A stretch of DNA of 64,000 nt, taken from positions 1 through 64,000 of the IMG/VR virus record IMGVR_UViG_3300035117_000094; one strand, written 5' to 3'. Positions 15,425 through 23,060 of the stretch are shown here, piece by piece (the stretch's first letter is position 1; every line of letters begins with the position of its first letter). The notes under the pieces were generated by a model. That model ran no database searches and was not told the DNA's origin. It was given only the letters and a program-made list of their open reading frames with translations. Both the position numbers and the translations under genes were made by a program. The stretch is from a virus.

Positions 15425-15885
15425 GCTACTACATCTTCCGGTTCCCGGAGAACACGCCGAAGCTGAGGTACAAGGAGCTGTCCGCGCTGCTGGACAAGGC
15501 GTGCGACCGGCCAGACTGCCACCTGTGCGAGGCGAAGATCGGCACGACCGTGACCGTCCGCCGCTGTTACGGTGATTACGCCGGGGCCGTCTCCCTCAAG
15601 TTGTACAGCCTGGAGCTTGCGCGCATCTGGCCCGACCGCGTGGAGTTCACCCCGGATGACGACCCGCATCAGGCAACCACGCAGTGGATCTCGCGCATCG
15701 TCCAGGACAACCGCATCGGCAGCACGGTATGGCGGGCACGCCGGCGCAAGGCCGATGGCCCCGGCCCGTGGACAGAGCGCGGGCGGGCCGGGCTGCTGTG
15801 CGTCAGCGGCGATCGCGGCAAGCCGGTATTCGGTCAGTCATTCCCGGTGGGCGAGCCGTGGACGCCACTGGTCCGGAGGGGGTAG
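15421..15885 (+). CDS. Hypothetical protein with a CxxxxCxxC cluster
   Basis: 154 residues from GTG. CDRPDCHLCEAK near residue 28 could hold zinc with CY further on. A basic RARRRKADG segment lies near residue 105. Coupled to the preceding gene. Function unknown. Confidence 0.75.
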   Translation: MSYYIFRFPENTPKLRYKELSALLDKACDRPDCHLCEAKIGTTVTVRRCYGDYAGAVSLKLYSLELARIWPDRVEFTPDDDPHQATTQWISRIVQDNRIGSTVWRARRRKADGPGPWTERGRAGLLCVSGDRGKPVFGQSFPVGEPWTPLVRRG

Positions 15886-15887
15886 CC

Positions 15888-16370
15888 GTGCTGCACCCGT
15901 CCCCGGGAGTCACGTCGCCGCCAGCGCACGACCCGGCGGCGACGTGGATGATCCTGCTCGCGCTGGTCCTGCTCATCGCGGTGCCGCTGGCGGCGGGCCT
16001 CGTCGCCGGGGCACTGCGCGAGCGGCACAGGGACAGGGGACTGGAGATCGAGGCGATGATGGCTAGCCTGGACCCGGGGCGCTTCACGGGCACCGCCATT
16101 CAGCCGGCGAGCCGGAAGATGCGGATAGCGGTAACGCTGTTCGCCTCGCCGTGCGATGACTGCGACTCGGTGGTGAGCCAGCCGTGCCGCCTGGTCCCTG
16201 GCAGGCAGACGGCGGTGGTCGATGAAGATCACGGCTGGGCCTGCCACGTGTCGCGCATCGTGAAGGGCGTCGCCGAGAACAAGGCGCTTTACCTCGCGCT
16301 GATAGCCGAGTGGACGGGGCCGCTGCCCCCTGAGCTGGAAGGACTGCACGCGAATGAAACCCCTGAGTGA
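15888..16370 (+). CDS. Membrane-anchored hypothetical protein
   Basis: 160 residues from GTG preceded by GGAGGGGG. One strongly hydrophobic segment (about residues 18-40) would anchor the protein; the soluble part contains CDDCDSVVSQPC, a three-cysteine cluster that may bind metal. Overlaps the next gene by 17 bp. Function unknown. Confidence 0.75.
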   Translation: MLHPSPGVTSPPAHDPAATWMILLALVLLIAVPLAAGLVAGALRERHRDRGLEIEAMMASLDPGRFTGTAIQPASRKMRIAVTLFASPCDDCDSVVSQPCRLVPGRQTAVVDEDHGWACHVSRIVKGVAENKALYLALIAEWTGPLPPELEGLHANETPE

Positions 16371-16755
16371 GTTTCCAGGCGACACGCCGCGCGAGAGGCT
16401 GGCAGCGTGGGCACAGGACCGGCTAGCGGAGACGCTGACACCGGAGGAGATCACCGGCTTCCAGGCGGAGGCGGAGCGCCGCGCGGACCAGCGGATCACG
16501 AGTCATGGAGGGCAGGCTATGAGCGAGAACCCGGACCTGGAGCGCATCACGCACTCCCTTGAGCACAAGACGCGCATCCGGGTAACGGGGCCAACCGGAG
16601 CCTCGTGGACGGGCATCGTAGTCGGCATCCTCCAGGAGTCGGCGCTACTGCTGGAGAAGGCAGACGGCAAGCGCGTGATGCTGCCGCTCCGGTTCGACGC
16701 CACGATCGCCGGCCAGTACGAGGACCAGGCAGCCAGCGAAGGAGAGCTACTGTGA
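16354..16755 (+). CDS. Hypothetical protein
   Basis: 133 residues: a helical first half and a small beta-barrel-like second half (RIRVTGPTGASWTGIVVGIL) reminiscent of SH3/Sm-like folds. An internal ATG (16519, preceded by GGAGG) could produce the second half alone. Ends in GTGA overlap. Function unknown. Confidence 0.7.
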   Translation: MKPLSEFPGDTPRERLAAWAQDRLAETLTPEEITGFQAEAERRADQRITSHGGQAMSENPDLERITHSLEHKTRIRVTGPTGASWTGIVVGILQESALLLEKADGKRVMLPLRFDATIAGQYEDQAASEGELL

Positions 16756-17282
16756 CAGGCATGAACATCACCCTGGTAACTGCCGGAGAAGAGGACCCGG
16801 AGCCGCTGATCAGGGCAGCCGAGCTGTTCGTCATCCAGCACGCGCGGTGCCACCCCTCGACGCACCGCGCGTCTTCCATCACGACGCACGTCAGCTCATC
16901 AGGCGTCCCGTTCCTGGACGAGACGGAACCGGGCAAGGCGGTGCACGGCGCGGGCATCCGGCTCCGGGAGAACGGCAACGACGGCTGGGCAAGCGTCGAA
17001 GAAGACGCGAACGGCCTGGTCACGGTCGTCATCGGGGGAAGCCCCGGCGTGCACCAGCGGGCGCGGGTCGTGTACGCGGACCCTGTGCCAGAGGAGCCGC
17101 CGGCCGTCAAGCCTGCGGCGAACCCGGTATGGCGCGGGCGCCCGGTGGCCGGCTCCATGCGCTCCCGGTGGGAGATCTGGTCTCGCGACGGCCGGCAGTA
17201 CGCGACCCCGGACGGAACCCGGGAGTGGAGTGGCTTCGAGGTCACTAGCGTGCTCCTCGCGCTGAATGAGGCGCCCCTGTGA
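16752..17282 (+). CDS. Hypothetical protein
   Basis: 176 residues beginning VTGMNITLVTAG at the GTG that overlaps the upstream stop. Beta-rich; a C-terminal segment (RWEIWSRDGRQYATPDGT) looks like a small beta-sheet domain. Function unknown. Confidence 0.75.
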   Translation: MTGMNITLVTAGEEDPEPLIRAAELFVIQHARCHPSTHRASSITTHVSSSGVPFLDETEPGKAVHGAGIRLRENGNDGWASVEEDANGLVTVVIGGSPGVHQRARVVYADPVPEEPPAVKPAANPVWRGRPVAGSMRSRWEIWSRDGRQYATPDGTREWSGFEVTSVLLALNEAPL

Positions 17283-17512
17283 ACGGGAACCTCACCGTCG
17301 CTGACATCCTGTGGGGCGGCCTCGCCGTGCTCCTCGTCACCGGTATCATCATGTTCACAGACAAGGGAAAGGAGGCGGGCACATGGCGGTACATGTGGTC
17401 GCTGTCATCAAGGCTTGGCCGTTCAGCTCTGCGGAGGCTCCCGTGGACTGGACGTGCCCTCACCGGCACAAGGACCACGATACGGCGGCTGAGTGCGCGG
17501 GCCAGGAAATGA
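17279..17512 (+). CDS. Small membrane protein overlapping the next gene
   Basis: 77 residues from a GTGA-coupled GTG. A transmembrane helix (about residues 7-27) is followed by a very basic tail. The last 130 bp overlap the next gene in a different frame, which is unusual in this genome. The coupling and clear helix favour reality; the tail may be only an open frame. Confidence 0.5.
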   Translation: MNGNLTVADILWGGLAVLLVTGIIMFTDKGKEAGTWRYMWSLSSRLGRSALRRLPWTGRALTGTRTTIRRLSARARK

Positions 17513-17607
17513 GGCGGGAATTCGTGCCGCCGTCCGACCGTTACCGCCGCGTGCCCCGCAAGTGGCGTACGATCTACAGCACGACCGAAGAGAGGGGCAC
17601 TGCCTGA
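17383..17607 (+). CDS. Hypothetical protein
   Basis: 74 residues; AAAGGAGG lies before the ATG, a strong ribosome binding site that decides the start inside the upstream gene. Contains TCPHRHKDHDTAAECAGQ, a C-H-H-H-C grouping that may bind metal. Function unknown. Confidence 0.75.
   Translation: MAVHVVAVIKAWPFSSAEAPVDWTCPHRHKDHDTAAECAGQEMRREFVPPSDRYRRVPRKWRTIYSTTEERGTA
17517..17545 (+). promoter_or_regulatory. ECF-like promoter, GGAATT-N17-GTTACC
   Basis: Lies inside the coding region of the preceding gene, about 60 bp before the helix-turn-helix gene at 17607. Variant -35 ends in T instead of A. Confidence 0.5.
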
Positions 17608-17879
17608 TGAAGAAGGACAGCCCGCGCGTTACCCGGCAGCCGAGGCACGTCAGCTCGAAGCGGATCGCGCGGGAACTGGGCATCCGGCCAGCGGCGGTCA
17701 CCAACTGGATCGCCCGGGGCATCCTGCCCGCTCACCTCCTGCCTGACTGGGTGGACCACGGCGACAGCGTCACGCCCGTGTGGAGGGCGAGCGCGCTGCC
17801 CGCGTTCCGGTCCTGGTACGGCGACCGTCACTCGCCGCTACAGGCGGCCCTCGTCACGCCGGACGCTGAGGCCGCCTGA
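17607..17879 (+). CDS. Putative helix-turn-helix DNA-binding protein
   Basis: 90 residues. RIARELGIRPAAVTNWIARG (about residues 19-38) is a good helix-turn-helix, with a basic N-terminal arm before it. The size and layout resemble MerR-like or excisionase-type small regulators. It starts at a TGATG overlap and is downstream of an ECF-like promoter. Its target is unknown. Confidence 0.7.
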   Translation: MKKDSPRVTRQPRHVSSKRIARELGIRPAAVTNWIARGILPAHLLPDWVDHGDSVTPVWRASALPAFRSWYGDRHSPLQAALVTPDAEAA

Positions 17880-17881
17880 CC

Positions 17882-18103
17882 ATGGGCCGCCGTTACGTCT
17901 GTCACGGGGCCGGGGTGCCGCGCATATACCCCGGCTCCCTTGACGGCGTGGTGCACGCGCTGCGAGACGCCCAGCAGGCGTCGCGCCAGGAACCCGGCGA
18001 GCATCGCGTGGGAGTGCACGAGCCGGGCAAGGGGATCACCCCGGTCCGGGTTTTCGAGGACGGCCAGTGCACGTGGGCCGCAGGACAGGAGGCACCGGCA
18101 TGA
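17882..18103 (+). CDS. Small hypothetical protein
   Basis: 73 residues, starting two bases after the preceding stop. Contains a helix (GVVHALRDAQQASRQE) and beta-like end. ATGA overlap with the next gene. Function unknown. Confidence 0.7.
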   Translation: MGRRYVCHGAGVPRIYPGSLDGVVHALRDAQQASRQEPGEHRVGVHEPGKGITPVRVFEDGQCTWAAGQEAPA

Positions 18104-18678
18104 GCAGTGAGACCGCACCATGGGGGGACCGCGCGCTTTACCTCGCCCCGTACCTGGACGACGAGGACAACTACGGAGACGCCACCAGCGCGAGCGAGAA
18201 GCGCTACCCGGTTCCTGACGCCGCCCTGGCAAACCTGGTCAGCTCGCACGTCGCGGGCAAGCCGGGCACCCACAAGCCCGTGCTGGACCTGGACTTCCCG
18301 TGCCTGACCTGGCCGTGCACTGAAGACGGGCGCACGCTCCTGTTCCTGGACAAGGAGCTGAGCGAGTACGGCTACGGGCGCCTGTACCTCGCGCTCCTGC
18401 ACGCGGGCGTCACCGAGGAAGCCCGTGACCCCGTCGCCGTTCCCCTCGTGTTCCGGCCCTTGCTGGACCTGGGCTTCCCGGTCACGCTGGTCCCGAGCAC
18501 CACCCCGGGGCACTTTCACGCTTACCTGGGCAAGGAGCTTAGCTGGACGGCGTACGCGGAGCTGCTGAGGCAGCTGTGCATAGCCGGCGTCGTCGAAACG
18601 GGCTTCTACGCCATGTCCCTGCGGCGCGGCGCCACCTTCGTCCGGAAGCCGGGAGTGCGCAAGGAGCACTTCACGTGA
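18100..18678 (+). CDS. Conserved phage hypothetical protein
   Basis: 192 residues. Two segments, HKPVLDLDFPC (about residue 62) and VPSTTPGHFHAYLGKELSW (about residue 130), recall a conserved actinophage family with a paired LDLDF/PSxxPGHxHxYL signature. The acidic-histidine pattern could form a metal site, but no activity is known to me. Start is the ATGA overlap with GGAGG upstream. Confidence 0.8.
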   Translation: MSSETAPWGDRALYLAPYLDDEDNYGDATSASEKRYPVPDAALANLVSSHVAGKPGTHKPVLDLDFPCLTWPCTEDGRTLLFLDKELSEYGYGRLYLALLHAGVTEEARDPVAVPLVFRPLLDLGFPVTLVPSTTPGHFHAYLGKELSWTAYAELLRQLCIAGVVETGFYAMSLRRGATFVRKPGVRKEHFT

Positions 18679-18860
18679 GGCGCCCCCGGTACCGCAGGCT
18701 CGGCGAAGCCCCGGGCCACGTAACGCACCGTGAAGTGCGCGACCTGTGGTATCACCTCGCCCGGCTGCGCGAGGCCCGGGGAGACGCCGAAGGCGCCCGG
18801 CGAGCGCGGCGCAGCGCCCTTATCCTCGGTGACCCGCGCCCGTCAGGGGCGAAACGATGA
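18675..18860 (+). CDS. Small arginine-rich protein
   Basis: 61 residues from GTG at a GTGA overlap; about a quarter arginine (RRPRYRRLG, GARRARRSALI). Probably helical and nucleic-acid binding. Function unknown. Confidence 0.6.
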   Translation: MRRPRYRRLGEAPGHVTHREVRDLWYHLARLREARGDAEGARRARRSALILGDPRPSGAKR

Positions 18861-19063
18861 CCGCGATCAAGGCCGTAGCGTGGCTGGCGATGCTCGCTAT
18901 CCTCGGGACGGGTGCATCGCTGGCCGTGATGAGCACGCTGGCCGTGGCAGGCTCCCTGCTCGCCCCGCATCCTCGCGCAGAGCAGTTGCGCGGCTGGCCG
19001 CCTTACAAGACCGCGTCGTGCACGTACCTGCCTCCCTGGTCTGACGTGCCGTACGCCTGCTAG
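18857..19063 (+). CDS. Small membrane or exported protein
   Basis: 68 residues: a long hydrophobic N-terminal segment (about residues 5-36) followed by an external part with two cysteines (TASCTYLPPW, YAC) at the end, similar in plan to the gene at 4157. Last gene of the left arm before a terminator. Function unknown. Confidence 0.7.
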   Translation: MTAIKAVAWLAMLAILGTGASLAVMSTLAVAGSLLAPHPRAEQLRGWPPYKTASCTYLPPWSDVPYAC

Positions 19064-19084
19064 CCCGTACCCTCCCCCTTAACG

Positions 19085-19124
19085 CGGGGGCCGCGTCGCC
19101 GGAATAACGAGCGACCGGCCCCCG
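19085..19124 (+). terminator. Terminator-like hairpin containing a promoter
   Basis: CGGGGGCCG (19085-19093) pairs with CGGCCCCCG (19116-19124), with an inner GTCGC/GCGAC stem. There is no T tract, as is usual in high-G+C actinobacterial genomes. The ECF-like promoter at 19101-19129 lies in its loop and right arm. Confidence 0.7.
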
Positions 19125-19129
19125 TTCCA
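19101..19129 (+). promoter_or_regulatory. ECF-like promoter, GGAATA-N17-GTTCCA
   Basis: The -35 sits in the loop of the terminator hairpin and the -10 begins at the end of its right arm. Likely drives the Ku-like gene at 19182. Confidence 0.65.
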
Positions 19130-19181
19130 TTTACCAGTACCCGCTCGACCTCCGGAAACACCGTCTCGAAGGGACACTCAC

Positions 19182-20006
19182 ATGGCACGGAACATCTGGA
19201 ACGGATCGATCTCTGCTCGCATGCTCTCCATCCCCGTCACGCTGGCCAGCGCCGTCAGCGAGGGCGGCCTCGAACTGCACCAGTACGCCCCGGACGGCGG
19301 CCGGGTCAAGTACCGCCGCGTCTCCGAGGCGTCCGGGCAGGAGGTTCCCTACGGCGAGATCCGCATGGGCTACGCGGCGCCGGACGGCACCGTGGCGTAC
19401 CTCACCGACGACGACTTCGCGGAGGCGTACGGCGAGGTCAGCCGGAACGCGCAGATCCTGATGTTCACGGACCCGGCGCGCGTTCCGGACATGGCCCGGT
19501 GCCGGCCGTTCATCATCGCCCCCGCGAAGGAGAAGGGCCGCAAGGCCAAGGAGTGGGACCGGGGCAGCGAGCGCGCGTACGCCCTGCTGGCCGCCGCCCT
19601 GAAGTCCACGGGCAAGGTCGCGATCGTCGTGTTCGGGCTGCGGCAGCGCAAGCGCCTCGCCGTGATCTCCGAGCAGGACGGCTACCTGGTCCTGGAGCAG
19701 CTTGAGTGGCACGAGGACCTGGCGGCCCCCGACTTCGCCGCCCCGTCCGTCGCCCTGAGCAACGCCGAGCTGACGGCGGCCGGGGACCTGGTCGCGGACA
19801 TGAGCGCGGACTTCTGCCACTCCGACTACGCGGACGACTCGCGCGCCCGGGTCGAGGCCATGATCGAGGCCCGGCTCGCGCCCGCCCCGGCCGTAGCGGA
19901 GGCTGCCGCCGTCGCAGCGGACGAGGGCGTGACGGCGTTCGGGGACCTGCTGGCCTCGATCAACGCCTCGCTCGCGTCAGGCCGGACCGCGAAGGCCAGC
20001 GCGTGA
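19182..20006 (+). CDS. ku: Ku-like DNA end-binding protein
   Basis: 274 residues, the usual size of bacterial Ku. The opening ARNIWNGSISARMLSIPV, then ELHQYAPDGGRVKYRRV (about residues 31-47) and an EVPYGEIRMGYAAPDGTV segment are hallmark Ku features. Ku rings bind double-strand DNA ends and recruit LigD for end joining. Phage Ku copies are known in mycobacteriophages Corndog and Omega, where they are proposed to help genome circularisation with host LigD. No LigD is seen in this window. It starts an operon behind an ECF-like promoter. Confidence 0.9.
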   Translation: MARNIWNGSISARMLSIPVTLASAVSEGGLELHQYAPDGGRVKYRRVSEASGQEVPYGEIRMGYAAPDGTVAYLTDDDFAEAYGEVSRNAQILMFTDPARVPDMARCRPFIIAPAKEKGRKAKEWDRGSERAYALLAAALKSTGKVAIVVFGLRQRKRLAVISEQDGYLVLEQLEWHEDLAAPDFAAPSVALSNAELTAAGDLVADMSADFCHSDYADDSRARVEAMIEARLAPAPAVAEAAAVAADEGVTAFGDLLASINASLASGRTAKASA

Positions 20007-20443
20007 GCGCGCAAGTGACCATGCGCGTGACCGCCGGGGAGCACGAGCGGTTCGCGCCCGGCTCCTGGGACTCCCAGGTGGGCAAGACCGTGCCGTTCAA
20101 GGTCGGCGAGCGCAGCACGGAGGCTACGGTAATCGCGGTCAGGGTGGCCGATGACGGCAATTCCGTCGCTATTACCGTGGAGCTTCCGGACGCCGGGGTC
20201 TCCGCCACGGGCCGCGCACCGCGCCAGCCGAACGCGCAGTCGTTCAGCGCGAGCCTGGAGCGCGCGGTGCGCGGGGACAGCCTTAGAGCCGCGCTCTCCT
20301 CCGCCCCTGCCCTGACGCCGCACGCGGCACTCCGGAAGCTGGAGGCCCTGCTGGCGAGCACGGACGCGCCGAAGGCGAAGATAGACGAGGCCGAGTCGTA
20401 CTTCAGGGTGCTCTGGAAGCGCGTCATGCTCGGGCCATCATAA
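20003..20443 (+). CDS. Hypothetical protein coupled to Ku
   Basis: 146 residues from GTG overlapping the Ku stop. First half is a small beta domain (TVPFKVGERSTEATVIAVRV), second half is helical (LRKLEALLASTDAPKAKIDE). Coupling suggests a role with Ku, but no family was recognised. Confidence 0.75.
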   Translation: MSAQVTMRVTAGEHERFAPGSWDSQVGKTVPFKVGERSTEATVIAVRVADDGNSVAITVELPDAGVSATGRAPRQPNAQSFSASLERAVRGDSLRAALSSAPALTPHAALRKLEALLASTDAPKAKIDEAESYFRVLWKRVMLGPS

Positions 20444-20489
20444 CCCGCGCGGGTTAAAGCGGCGGCCGGGGAACTTCCTGGCCGCCGCT
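20442..20489 (+). terminator. Palindrome plus terminator hairpin
   Basis: A perfect 14-bp palindrome (AACCCGCGCGGGTT, 20442-20455) abuts a 10-bp perfect hairpin (AGCGGCGGCC at 20458-20467, GGCCGCCGCT at 20480-20489). The hairpin ends the Ku operon; the palindrome could be a separate operator. Confidence 0.75.
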
Positions 20490-20557
20490 GCTCGTTCATC
20501 ACCGGTAACGCCGGGTATGCTTCGTAAGATCAGACACCTACTGAGCGGAGCAGGCCA

Positions 20558-20896
20558 GTGAAGCACTTCACAGTCTCCTACCTTAACGGTACGAGCATCC
20601 TTCAGGACGAGTTCGACGCGGACCACTACTCGGTCTCGCAGTCAGGCACCGCGCACTTCTACCGGCAGCCTGAGATGGTGCCGAACGCGGCCCGTGGTGC
20701 CCAGCCAGCGCCGAAAGACGAGCTGATCGGCTCGGTGGCGGTCCCGGTGCTCATCCGGGAAGACGGGCAGTCCGGGAGCACGGAGCTTACGGGCGCCGGG
20801 ATGGATGACGCGGTAGCCGACCTCGTCGGCGAGCTGCTCGACCTCGAAGCAGTCGGCGATGACGAGAGGTTCCGCATCACGGTCACGCGGGTATAG
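20558..20896 (+). CDS. Hypothetical protein
   Basis: 112 residues from GTG preceded by GAGCGGAG. Beta-rich start (HFTVSYLNGTSILQDEF) and acidic helical end (DAVADLVGELLDLEAVGDDE). A tRNA gene begins eight bases after its stop. Function unknown. Confidence 0.75.
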   Translation: MKHFTVSYLNGTSILQDEFDADHYSVSQSGTAHFYRQPEMVPNAARGAQPAPKDELIGSVAVPVLIREDGQSGSTELTGAGMDDAVADLVGELLDLEAVGDDERFRITVTRV

Positions 20897-20904
20897 TGAC
20901 CGGT

Positions 20905-20978
20905 GGCGGGGTGGAGCAGCTAGGCAGCTCGGCGGACTCATAATCCGCAGGTCGCCGGTTCAAATCCGGCCCCCGCTA
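20905..20978 (+). tRNA. tRNA-Met (CAT)
   Basis: Clean cloverleaf: acceptor GGCGGGG/CCCCGCT, anticodon stem GCGGA/TCCGC with loop CTCATAA (anticodon CAT), T arm GCCGG-TTCAAAT-CCGGC. The D arm resembles initiator tRNAs, but the anticodon stem lacks the three G-C pairs expected of initiators, so elongator Met or a CAT-Ile are alternatives. CCA is not fully encoded. Confidence 0.85.
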
Positions 20979-20981
20979 CAA

Positions 20982-21035
20982 GCTGAAGGCCCTTTTTGCC
21001 CCCGTCCGGACACGGGAGTGAACTGGGCCTTCAGC
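20982..21035 (+). terminator. Terminator hairpin after tRNA-Met
   Basis: An 11-bp perfect stem (GCTGAAGGCCC at 20982-20992, GGGCCTTCAGC at 21025-21035) with an inner CCCGT/ACGGG hairpin and a short T run in between. Confidence 0.8.
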
Positions 21036-21122
21036 GTTCACGGCGCCCTTCATACCTGACGCGCACGTCATAGTCCATGACCATCCGGGGCCATTGCGGT
21101 CGCGAAGTTCCCGCCGCAGCCT

Positions 21123-21151
21123 GGAATAACCGTCCCTCACGGGGCGCTGTA
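21123..21151 (+). promoter_or_regulatory. ECF-like promoter, GGAATA-N17-GCTGTA
   Basis: Located between the tRNA terminator and the lysin gene, about 70 bp before its ATG. The -10 is of the GCTGTA subtype. Confidence 0.65.
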
Positions 21152-21223
21152 AGGCCCGAAGTACCGCGATACCCCCTGCGGCTGGCGCTAAGGCCCGGCC
21201 CGAGAGCAGAAGAGGTACTGATC

Positions 21224-22342
21224 ATGACTCCAGCCGTTAAGCGCCTCAGCGCGCTAGTGCAGCAGCTCACAGCGAGAACTACGGCCCGCGCCCGCCTCGC
21301 GGCGCTCATCGCCTCCGTGGCCGCCGTCGCCGGCCTGACCCTGGCGCTCACCACCCCCTCATCGTCCTCCCTGCCCGAGAGCGCCTTCAGCGCGCAGGTC
21401 ACCCGCGTTCACGTCCCGGCGGCCCCCCTCACCAGCGGTGCCCTGAGCCTCCGCGCCGCTAAGGCCGCGCACGCGGCCGGGTACGCCTCCTCCGTCGCCC
21501 GCAAGGCCGCTCACGCCGCTCACGTGGCTCACGTAGCCCGCCTGCGCGCCCGGAGCGCCCTCAGCCCCGCAGCGGCCCTCTCAGCCCCGTCCGGCCCTAC
21601 TTCAGGGAGCGTGCCCTCGGGCGGCTCTGGCGGCCTCAGCGGAACCCTCAGCTGCACGGGCCTCGCCCGGCTCTGGCTCGCGGCAGGCGGCAGCGCCGCG
21701 CACGTCCTGGTGGCCGCCGAGGTGGCCATGGCCGAGTCTGGCGGTAACCAGTACGCGCACAGCCCGACGAACGACTTCGGCTACTGGCAGATCAACGGCT
21801 CCCACGGCGCGATGGCCAGCTACGACCCCATGACGAACGCCCGCGCCGCGATCTCGGTCTCCGGTGACGGCTCGAACTGGTCGCCGTGGACCACCTACAC
21901 CAGCGGGGCGTACGCCGGGAAGTGCCCGGCGGCCAGCGTCAGCGCGGCAAGCCGGATCGGCGTCCCTGCCCCGGTTGCCAGCGCGCCCGGTAGCTCGCTG
22001 GAAGTGCGGGCGATGCGGCTGGCCGAGTCCAAGATCGGCGACCCCTACGTCTACGGCGCTGAAGGCCCGGACAAGTTCGACTGCTCGGGCCTGGTGACCT
22101 GGGCCTACCACCAGCTCGGGGCTACCCGGGTCGGCCGCACGACAGGCGACCTGTGGAACGAGGGGCCGCACGTCTCGCGCGCCAGCCTCCAGCCGGGTGA
22201 CCTGCTGTTCTTCGACAGCATAGGCCACGTCGGCATCTACACCGGAAACGGCCAGATGGTGGTAGCCCCGCACACGGGCGACTACGTCAAGATCCAGGCC
22301 GTTTACTGGGCGGGCTACGACGGCGCCGTCCGGATCGCCTGA
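21224..22342 (+). CDS. Peptidoglycan hydrolase, lysozyme-like plus NlpC/P60
   Basis: 372 residues. A hydrophobic N-terminal helix (about residues 25-45) is a signal or membrane anchor. Residues about 140-220 contain AEVAMAESGGNQYAHSPTND and YWQING, the catalytic-glutamate region of lytic-transglycosylase/lysozyme-like domains. The C-terminal domain is NlpC/P60 with DCSGLVTWAYHQLG (catalytic Cys), HVGIYTG (His) and PHTGD. It should cut both sugar and peptide bonds. AGAGGT precedes the ATG. Whether it acts as endolysin or as a virion-associated lysin is not decided. Confidence 0.88.
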   Translation: MTPAVKRLSALVQQLTARTTARARLAALIASVAAVAGLTLALTTPSSSSLPESAFSAQVTRVHVPAAPLTSGALSLRAAKAAHAAGYASSVARKAAHAAHVAHVARLRARSALSPAAALSAPSGPTSGSVPSGGSGGLSGTLSCTGLARLWLAAGGSAAHVLVAAEVAMAESGGNQYAHSPTNDFGYWQINGSHGAMASYDPMTNARAAISVSGDGSNWSPWTTYTSGAYAGKCPAASVSAASRIGVPAPVASAPGSSLEVRAMRLAESKIGDPYVYGAEGPDKFDCSGLVTWAYHQLGATRVGRTTGDLWNEGPHVSRASLQPGDLLFFDSIGHVGIYTGNGQMVVAPHTGDYVKIQAVYWAGYDGAVRIA

Positions 22343-22566
22343 TGGCCGGCCTCTGGAAGCGCCTGAAGGAGTCGGTCATCCAGCACCAGCCAGACCCTCC
22401 GCGCCGCACTGACACGAGCGGCAGGACCGTCACCCCGCAGGTGTGCGGCTCGTGCGATGGCCGGAAGAACCTGGTCGTCCGCATCAGCGGCCGGCAGGAA
22501 GTCGTGGTCTGCCCGGCGTGCAACGGCACGGGCGAAGTACCGGTCGAGGAGGGTGAGCATGGCTAG
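22342..22566 (+). CDS. Small zinc-ribbon protein
   Basis: 74 residues. CGSCDGRKN and CPACNGTGEV form a DnaJ-like CxxC...CxxCxGxG zinc ribbon, similar to that in the protein at 50780. Overlaps the lysin stop (TGATG). Function unknown; likely protein or nucleic-acid contact. Confidence 0.8.
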   Translation: MAGLWKRLKESVIQHQPDPPRRTDTSGRTVTPQVCGSCDGRKNLVVRISGRQEVVVCPACNGTGEVPVEEGEHG

Positions 22567-22849
22567 GAAGAGGAGCGGGGACGCGACGCCCCCGCCTAAG
22601 CGGGACAGGCGCCAGGAGCAGAAGGACCGCCGCGCGGCAGCGGCAGCGGACCGGTCAGGGCGCCGGTCCGGCGATACGGGCTGGCGCGGGGACAAGCGGT
22701 CCCCGGAGGGCCGCCGGGCGGAGGACGACGCCAAGGCCCAGCGCGGCTACTCCAGGTCGGAGGACCCGGACCTGCAAAGCCCTCCCGGCGGCACGCAGCG
22801 CGAGGTCTGGGTGAAGGATCCCGAGCCGGAGCCAGAAGAAGAGAAATAG
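22559..22849 (+). CDS. Highly charged disordered protein
   Basis: 96 residues with almost no hydrophobic residues; arginine/lysine-rich first two thirds and an acidic end. GAGGAGGG lies upstream and it overlaps the previous gene by 8 bp. Probably disordered; function unknown. Confidence 0.7.
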   Translation: MARKRSGDATPPPKRDRRQEQKDRRAAAAADRSGRRSGDTGWRGDKRSPEGRRAEDDAKAQRGYSRSEDPDLQSPPGGTQREVWVKDPEPEPEEEK

Positions 22850-22861
22850 CAGGGACGGCTG

Positions 22862-22894
22862 AGGCCCGGAACCGCGTCACTGGGTTCCGGGCCT
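22862..22894 (+). terminator. Terminator hairpin after the lysin operon
   Basis: A 12-bp perfect stem: AGGCCCGGAACC (22862-22873) with GGTTCCGGGCCT (22883-22894), nine-base loop. Confidence 0.8.
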
Positions 22895-22932
22895 TACTCG
22901 CGTGTAAAATCAAGGGGAGGAAAGGGGGCACG

Positions 22933-23010
22933 ATGCTGCCCGGATGGCTGCTGATCCTGATCGCGGTGCTCGTCATCCTGCTCATTATCTACCTGATCCG
23001 GCGTCTCTGA
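22933..23010 (+). CDS. 25-residue transmembrane peptide
   Basis: The product is almost one transmembrane helix: MLPGWLLILIAVLVILLIIY followed by LIRRL. GAGGAAAGGGGG gives a strong ribosome binding site, and a TAAAAT -10-like box lies near 22907. It sits alone between two terminators next to the lysin operon, so a role in lysis (holin-like or antiholin) is an attractive guess only. Confidence 0.65.
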   Translation: MLPGWLLILIAVLVILLIIYLIRRL

Positions 23011-23017
23011 CCCGGGC

Positions 23018-23060
23018 AGCGCTGAGGGCCGCGTCACCAGATGTCGCGGCCCTCAGCGCT
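23018..23060. terminator. Bidirectional terminator between convergent operons
   Basis: A 16-bp perfect stem (AGCGCTGAGGGCCGCG at 23018-23033, CGCGGCCCTCAGCGCT at 23045-23060) with an 11-base loop, placed where rightward and leftward genes meet. The right arm is also the end of the HNH reading frame. Confidence 0.85.
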
